A DNA stretch of 47,099 bases from assembly GCF_023242365.1 (NCBI RefSeq), contig NZ_JALLIX010000050.1:1-47099 (forward strand). The letters run 5' to 3'. Below are positions 43,664 through 47,099 of the stretch, in pieces. The translations under genes were made by a program, and so were the position numbers. Position 1 is the first letter of the stretch. Each line of letters opens with the position of its first letter. The notes under the pieces are model-generated. The model was not told the DNA's origin, searched no databases, and saw only the letters and a list, made by a program, of their open reading frames with translations. The DNA comes from Pseudomonas sp. MWU13-2100 (GTDB taxonomy: Bacteria > Pseudomonadota > Gammaproteobacteria > Pseudomonadales > Pseudomonadaceae).

Positions 43664-43672
43664 GAGGTGACT

Positions 43673-44641
43673 ATGACAACCCAACACAACGTGATGCCAA
43701 TGGCACGCAAGCCCCTGGACCTGCGCGGCTTACTCGACAATTGGGCGATGCTGTTGGCGGCGCTGGGGATCTTTGTGCTCTGCACCTTGCTCATCGACAA
43801 CTTCCTGTCGCCCCTGAACATGCGCGGCCTGGGCCTGGCGATTTCCACCACCGGCATCGCCGCATGCACCATGTTGTATTGCCTGGCGTCCGGGCATTTC
43901 GATTTGTCGGTGGGCTCGGTGATTGCCTGTGCCGGGGTCGTTGCGGCGGTCGTGATGCGCGACACCGACAGCGTGTTTCTCGGTATCGGCGCGGCGCTGC
44001 TGATGGGGCTGCTCGTCGGGCTGATCAATGGGATAGTGATTGCCAAACTGCGGGTCAATGCGCTGATTACCACGTTGGCGACCATGCAGATCGTGCGTGG
44101 CCTGGCCTATATCGTTGCCGACGGCAAAGCGGTCGGCGTGTCCCAGGCGCAGTTCTTCGTCTACGGCAATGGCCAGCTGTTTGGCGTGCCGGTACCGATA
44201 CTGATCACCCTCGGCTGTTTCCTGTTTTTTGGCTGGCTGCTCAACTACACCACCTACGGGCGCAATACCATGGCCATTGGCGGCAACCAGGAAGCGGCGC
44301 TGCTGGCCGGGGTCAATATCGATCGGACCAAGATCATCATCTTCGCCGTGCATGGCGTCATCGGGGCATTGGCCGGGGTGATCCTGGCCTCGCGGATGAC
44401 CTCCGGTCAGCCAATGATCGGCCAGGGTTTCGAATTGACGGTGATTTCCGCCTGCGTGTTGGGCGGGGTGTCATTGAGTGGCGGGGTTGGCATGATTCGA
44501 CATGTGATTGCCGGGGTATTGATTCTGGCGATCATCGAGAATGCGATGAACCTGAAAAATATCGATACGTTTTATCAGTACGTGATTCGGGGTTCGATCC
44601 TGCTGCTGGCAGTGGTGATCGATCGTCTGAAACAACGCTGA
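43673..44641 (+). CDS. araH: L-arabinose ABC transporter, permease
   Basis: A 322-residue membrane permease of the ribose/arabinose branch with eight or more hydrophobic segments. It has the family loop FDLSVGSVIACAGVV, GLINGIVIAKLRVNALITT and GRNTMAIGGNQEAALLAGV. GAGAGG precedes the ATG at 43673; a GTG at 43667 is also in frame. Last gene of the operon. Confidence 0.93.
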   Translation: MTTQHNVMPMARKPLDLRGLLDNWAMLLAALGIFVLCTLLIDNFLSPLNMRGLGLAISTTGIAACTMLYCLASGHFDLSVGSVIACAGVVAAVVMRDTDSVFLGIGAALLMGLLVGLINGIVIAKLRVNALITTLATMQIVRGLAYIVADGKAVGVSQAQFFVYGNGQLFGVPVPILITLGCFLFFGWLLNYTTYGRNTMAIGGNQEAALLAGVNIDRTKIIIFAVHGVIGALAGVILASRMTSGQPMIGQGFELTVISACVLGGVSLSGGVGMIRHVIAGVLILAIIENAMNLKNIDTFYQYVIRGSILLLAVVIDRLKQR

Positions 44642-44916
44642 TTGCGGTTGTTCGATGTGGATGGCGGATTTACCGGTACGCCGCCAAGAGCTTCGCGGGC
44701 AAGCACCGCTCCCACAAGGTATTCAGACGCCTGCAAACTCGCGGATCAACATCCATATTGTAATGTGTGGTTCGACAGCGACATTGTAGGCGCTGTCGAG
44801 CCTTGGCGAAGCGGCGATGACGGCGGTACAGTCGACATTGATGTTGCCTGATCTACCGCTATCGCCGCCTCGCCAGGGCTCGACAACTCCTACAGGTACA
44901 GGTTCGGCTATCAGGC
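44642..44916. other. 275-bp spacer between convergent araH and galM
   Basis: It contains CTTCGCGGGCAAGCACCGCTCCCAC at 44691-44715, 24 of 25 bases identical to a REP arm at 3929-3953, and the larger REP pair listed separately. No gene was seen. Confidence 0.6.
44785..44894. repeat. Long imperfect inverted repeat (REP pair)
   Basis: Left arm 44785-44828 and right arm 44854-44894 are imperfect complements; the core GTCGAGCCTTGGCGAAGCGG and GCGAT pairs with ATCGC and CCGCCTCGCCAGGGCTCGAC. Typical Pseudomonas REP pair between two convergent genes; may also end transcription. Confidence 0.75.
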
Positions 44917-46065
44917 TCAGTCGGCGGAGAATTTCAGGACGGTATTCTGGGTATACGTCTGGCCTGGATCCAGCCGCGTTGTCGGGAAGCTCGGCTGGTT
45001 CGGCGAATCGGGGTAGTGCTGGGTTTCCAACGTGAATGCCCCCCAGTGTGCGTAGGCCTTGCCCGCCTTGCCCTTGACCGTACCGTCGAGGAAGTTGCTG
45101 GTGTAGAACTGCACCCCGGGCTCGCTGGTGTAGAGCTGCAAGCGTCGACCGGATTGCGGGTCACGCACCTCTGCGGCAAGTTGGCTGACATCACCCTTGG
45201 TATCCAGCACCCAGTTGAAGTCAAAACCGCCTTGTTTCGGCTCGGCGAATTTGAGCTGCGGATGATTGTCCTGGATGTGCTGGCCGATGGCGGTCGGTTG
45301 AAGAAAGTCCATCGGCGTGCCAGCGACCGGGGCCAACTCACCGGTTGGGATCAACGTGCCATTGACGGGTGTGTAATGGCTGGCATGTAAGGTGGCGAGC
45401 TGTTTGAGCACATCACCGTTACCGGCACCGGCAAGATTGAAGTAACTGTGATTGGTGAGGTTCAGCACCGTGGGTTTGTCGGTGGTGGCTTTGTAGTCGA
45501 TATGCAATTCGTTCTTGTCATTGAGACTGTAGGTGACCTCGACTTTCAGATTGCCGGGAAAGCCCATTTCACCATCCACCGACAGGTAGCTGAGCTTCAC
45601 ACCGACGGCATCCTTGCTCTTGACCGGCTGGGCTTTCCAGACGCGCTTGTCAAAACCCTGCGCACCGCCGTGCAGCGAGTTGGGGCCATCGTTAAGCGGC
45701 ACCTGGTAACGCTTGCCGTCCAGTTCGAACGCACCCTTGGCCAGGCGATTGCCGTAGCGTCCGATGGTCGCGCCGAAGAAAGCCTTGCCGTTCTGATAGC
45801 CCTGGACATCGTCAAAGCCCAGTACCACGTCTTCGACCTTGCCGTTTTTGTCCGGCACTTTCAGCGCTTGCAAAACACCACCGTAGGTAATGACCGTGGC
45901 TTGCAGGCCATGGCTGTTGCGCAACACATATTGCTCGATGGCGGTGCCATCAAGGGTCTTGCCAAACGCTTTGTGCTCGCTGGACAGGCCGTTAGCCTGG
46001 GCGCCGAAGCTGCTGATCATCAGGGAAAGACCTAGGCCGGAAAGCAGGTGCCGGGATTGTCGCAT
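44917..46065 (-). CDS. galM: Aldose 1-epimerase (mutarotase), exported
   Basis: A 382-residue mutarotase with a signal peptide (about 1-24, ending GAQAN). Family motifs are LNLTNHSYFNLAG (catalytic His), LHGGAQGFDKRVW and a C-terminal TLETQHYPDSPN with the catalytic Glu. It interconverts alpha and beta forms of free aldoses. Export to the periplasm means it would prepare the sugar for the binding protein or a dehydrogenase before uptake. It is divergent from the SDR gene, 210 bp apart. Confidence 0.92.
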   Translation of the reverse strand: MRQSRHLLSGLGLSLMISSFGAQANGLSSEHKAFGKTLDGTAIEQYVLRNSHGLQATVITYGGVLQALKVPDKNGKVEDVVLGFDDVQGYQNGKAFFGATIGRYGNRLAKGAFELDGKRYQVPLNDGPNSLHGGAQGFDKRVWKAQPVKSKDAVGVKLSYLSVDGEMGFPGNLKVEVTYSLNDKNELHIDYKATTDKPTVLNLTNHSYFNLAGAGNGDVLKQLATLHASHYTPVNGTLIPTGELAPVAGTPMDFLQPTAIGQHIQDNHPQLKFAEPKQGGFDFNWVLDTKGDVSQLAAEVRDPQSGRRLQLYTSEPGVQFYTSNFLDGTVKGKAGKAYAHWGAFTLETQHYPDSPNQPSFPTTRLDPGQTYTQNTVLKFSAD

Positions 46066-46097
46066 GGTTGAACTCCTTTTATTGTTGTCGAGTTGAA

Positions 46098-46108
46098 TAG
46101 TTCTACTA
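46098..46108. promoter_or_regulatory. Short dyad between galM and the SDR gene
   Basis: TAGT-TCT-ACTA is a perfect 4+3+4 dyad 32 bp upstream of galM, made of the halves of the ACTATATAGT palindrome in everted order. A further TAAGACTA at 46175-46182 matches the left flank and half of operator candidate 1. It may be a weaker site for the same regulator; low certainty. Confidence 0.3.
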
Positions 46109-46275
46109 ATTTGAGATATTTTGTCGATATTACCGTTTATTTATAGCCTTTGCTGGCAGATTTTCAATATAAAATAAGACTAATTGGGCGGGTGACGAAA
46201 AATGACCCCGGGTGTCCGAGCACACCTTGAGTCGCACTGCTTGAGTCGAAGTGCCTACTGTGGAGTAACTGTCAG

Positions 46276-47058
46276 ATGAATCATGAAACAGGCGCCGGTA
46301 TCCCGGCCGTGTACACCGACCTGAAAAATAAAACCGTACTGATTTCCGGTGGTGCTTCGGGGATTGGTGAAGCCATGGTGTGCGCCTTTGCGCGGCAGGG
46401 GGCCAAGGTTGCGTTTGTGGACATGGCCAAAAGCCAAGGTGAACGGCTGGCAGCCCACTTGTTGGCTGAGGGCCATACGGTTGAGTTCGCTCACTGTGAT
46501 GTCACGGACGAGACCGCTTATAAGGAGGCGATCGGGCACTTTGCGCGGACCCTGGGGCCTGTGACGGTCCTGGTCAACAATGCCGCCAATGATGTAAGGC
46601 ACACCTTGGATGAAGTTGACTCAGCCACATTCGACACGCTGATTTCCGTCAATTTGAAGCATGCTTTTTTGGCCGCCCGGGCTGTGGTCCCCATGATGAA
46701 GGCCGCAGGGGAAGGCACGATCATCAATTTAGGTTCCATCGGCTGGATGATGGCCTCCAGCGGATATCCGGTTTACGCGGCCAGCAAAGCGGCCACTCAC
46801 GGTATGACCCGCGCGTTGGCACGGGAGTTGGGGCCATGGCGTATCAGGGTCAACACGCTGGTTCCAGGTTGGGTGATGACAGAAAAGCAGCTCGCTCTCT
46901 GGGTGGATGATGCCGCCAAAGCCTTGATCAGTCGCAGCCAATGTTTGCCGGGTAGCGTGGAGCCTTTCCATATTGCCAACATGGCTCTTTTTCTGGCCTC
47001 CGAGGCGTCCTCCATGTGCTCGGCGCAAAACTTCATCGTCGATGGGGGTTGGGTGTAG
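46276..47058 (+). CDS. SDR-family sugar dehydrogenase, probable L-arabinose 1-dehydrogenase
   Basis: A 260-residue short-chain dehydrogenase. The cofactor motif is GGASGIG (25-31), NNAA at 101-104, and the catalytic set Asn126, Ser154, Tyr167 and Lys171 (YAASK) is complete. Asp49 at the end of the second strand favours NAD+. Context suggests that it oxidises L-arabinose (or D-galactose) to the lactone, the first step of the pathway. GGAG lies 12 bases ahead of the ATG. The gene ends 11 bp before a hairpin at the window edge. Confidence 0.82.
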   Translation: MNHETGAGIPAVYTDLKNKTVLISGGASGIGEAMVCAFARQGAKVAFVDMAKSQGERLAAHLLAEGHTVEFAHCDVTDETAYKEAIGHFARTLGPVTVLVNNAANDVRHTLDEVDSATFDTLISVNLKHAFLAARAVVPMMKAAGEGTIINLGSIGWMMASSGYPVYAASKAATHGMTRALARELGPWRIRVNTLVPGWVMTEKQLALWVDDAAKALISRSQCLPGSVEPFHIANMALFLASEASSMCSAQNFIVDGGWV

Positions 47059-47069
47059 GTCTTTGGGTG

Positions 47070-47099
47070 AGCTGATTTGAGCTGATACAGGAATCAGCT
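47070..47099 (+). terminator. Probable terminator at the window edge
   Basis: AGCTGATT at 47070-47077 pairs perfectly with AATCAGCT at 47092-47099; the window ends at the stem, so a T-run cannot be seen. Confidence 0.5.

Overview
The window looks like a chromosomal segment of a fluorescent-group Pseudomonas. The protein families, the dense GC-rich coding, short palindromic REP elements and the gene order near the left end (rRNA end, PqiA/MCE genes, mksFEB, holD-like, rimI, carbonic anhydrase) all fit; as far as I recall, a similar order exists in P. aeruginosa. There is no phage, insertion sequence or CRISPR array.

Layout. 1-51: last bases of a 5S rRNA and the rRNA operon terminator. 235-3800: two half-size PqiA/LetA-like membrane proteins and a six-MCE-domain LetB-like protein, a likely envelope lipid-transport system. 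4059-8879 (minus): mksF-mksE-mksB, an SMC-type condensin. 9047-10985: a probable very divergent DNA polymerase III psi subunit, rimI and a beta-carbonic anhydrase. 11071-14140 (minus): a secreted protein of unknown function and a Tat-exported lipoprotein phosphoesterase. 14320-18258: an orphan LuxR regulator, an AtoE-type short-chain fatty-acid transporter and a divergent MHS-family transporter. 18278-25081: a DUF6555-like small protein, a double-PAS soluble chemoreceptor (BdlA-like), a RidA gene remnant, a membrane diguanylate cyclase, a Dyp peroxidase, DdlA and a cation diffusion facilitator.

25082-31536 is the least ordinary part. It is AT-richer in places, with small or broken genes: a secreted protein, a SnoaL/DUF4440 fragment, a VOC protein and WYL regulator, a PXPV-repeat secreted protein, a small ORF with the motif order of an ADP-ribosyltransferase toxin, a 41-residue membrane protein, a LysR regulator, a DUF6124 gene with a three-copy repeat in its leader, and two copies of a terminator-linked repeat. 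A tRNA-Met(CAT) and a large chemoreceptor follow.

34308-47058 is a sugar module, most likely for oxidative, non-phosphorylative L-arabinose catabolism. It has a GntR/FCD regulator, an arabinonate dehydratase, a divergent operon (MFS transporter, FAH-family AraD1/GguC protein, ketoglutarate-semialdehyde dehydrogenase, AraFGH ABC importer), a periplasmic aldose 1-epimerase and an SDR sugar dehydrogenase. Together these would import arabinose, oxidise it to the lactone, dehydrate the arabinonate and deliver 2-oxoglutarate. A lactonase is not present in the window. Two perfect ACTATATAGT palindromes lie between the dehydratase and the divergent operon and are the best operator candidates.
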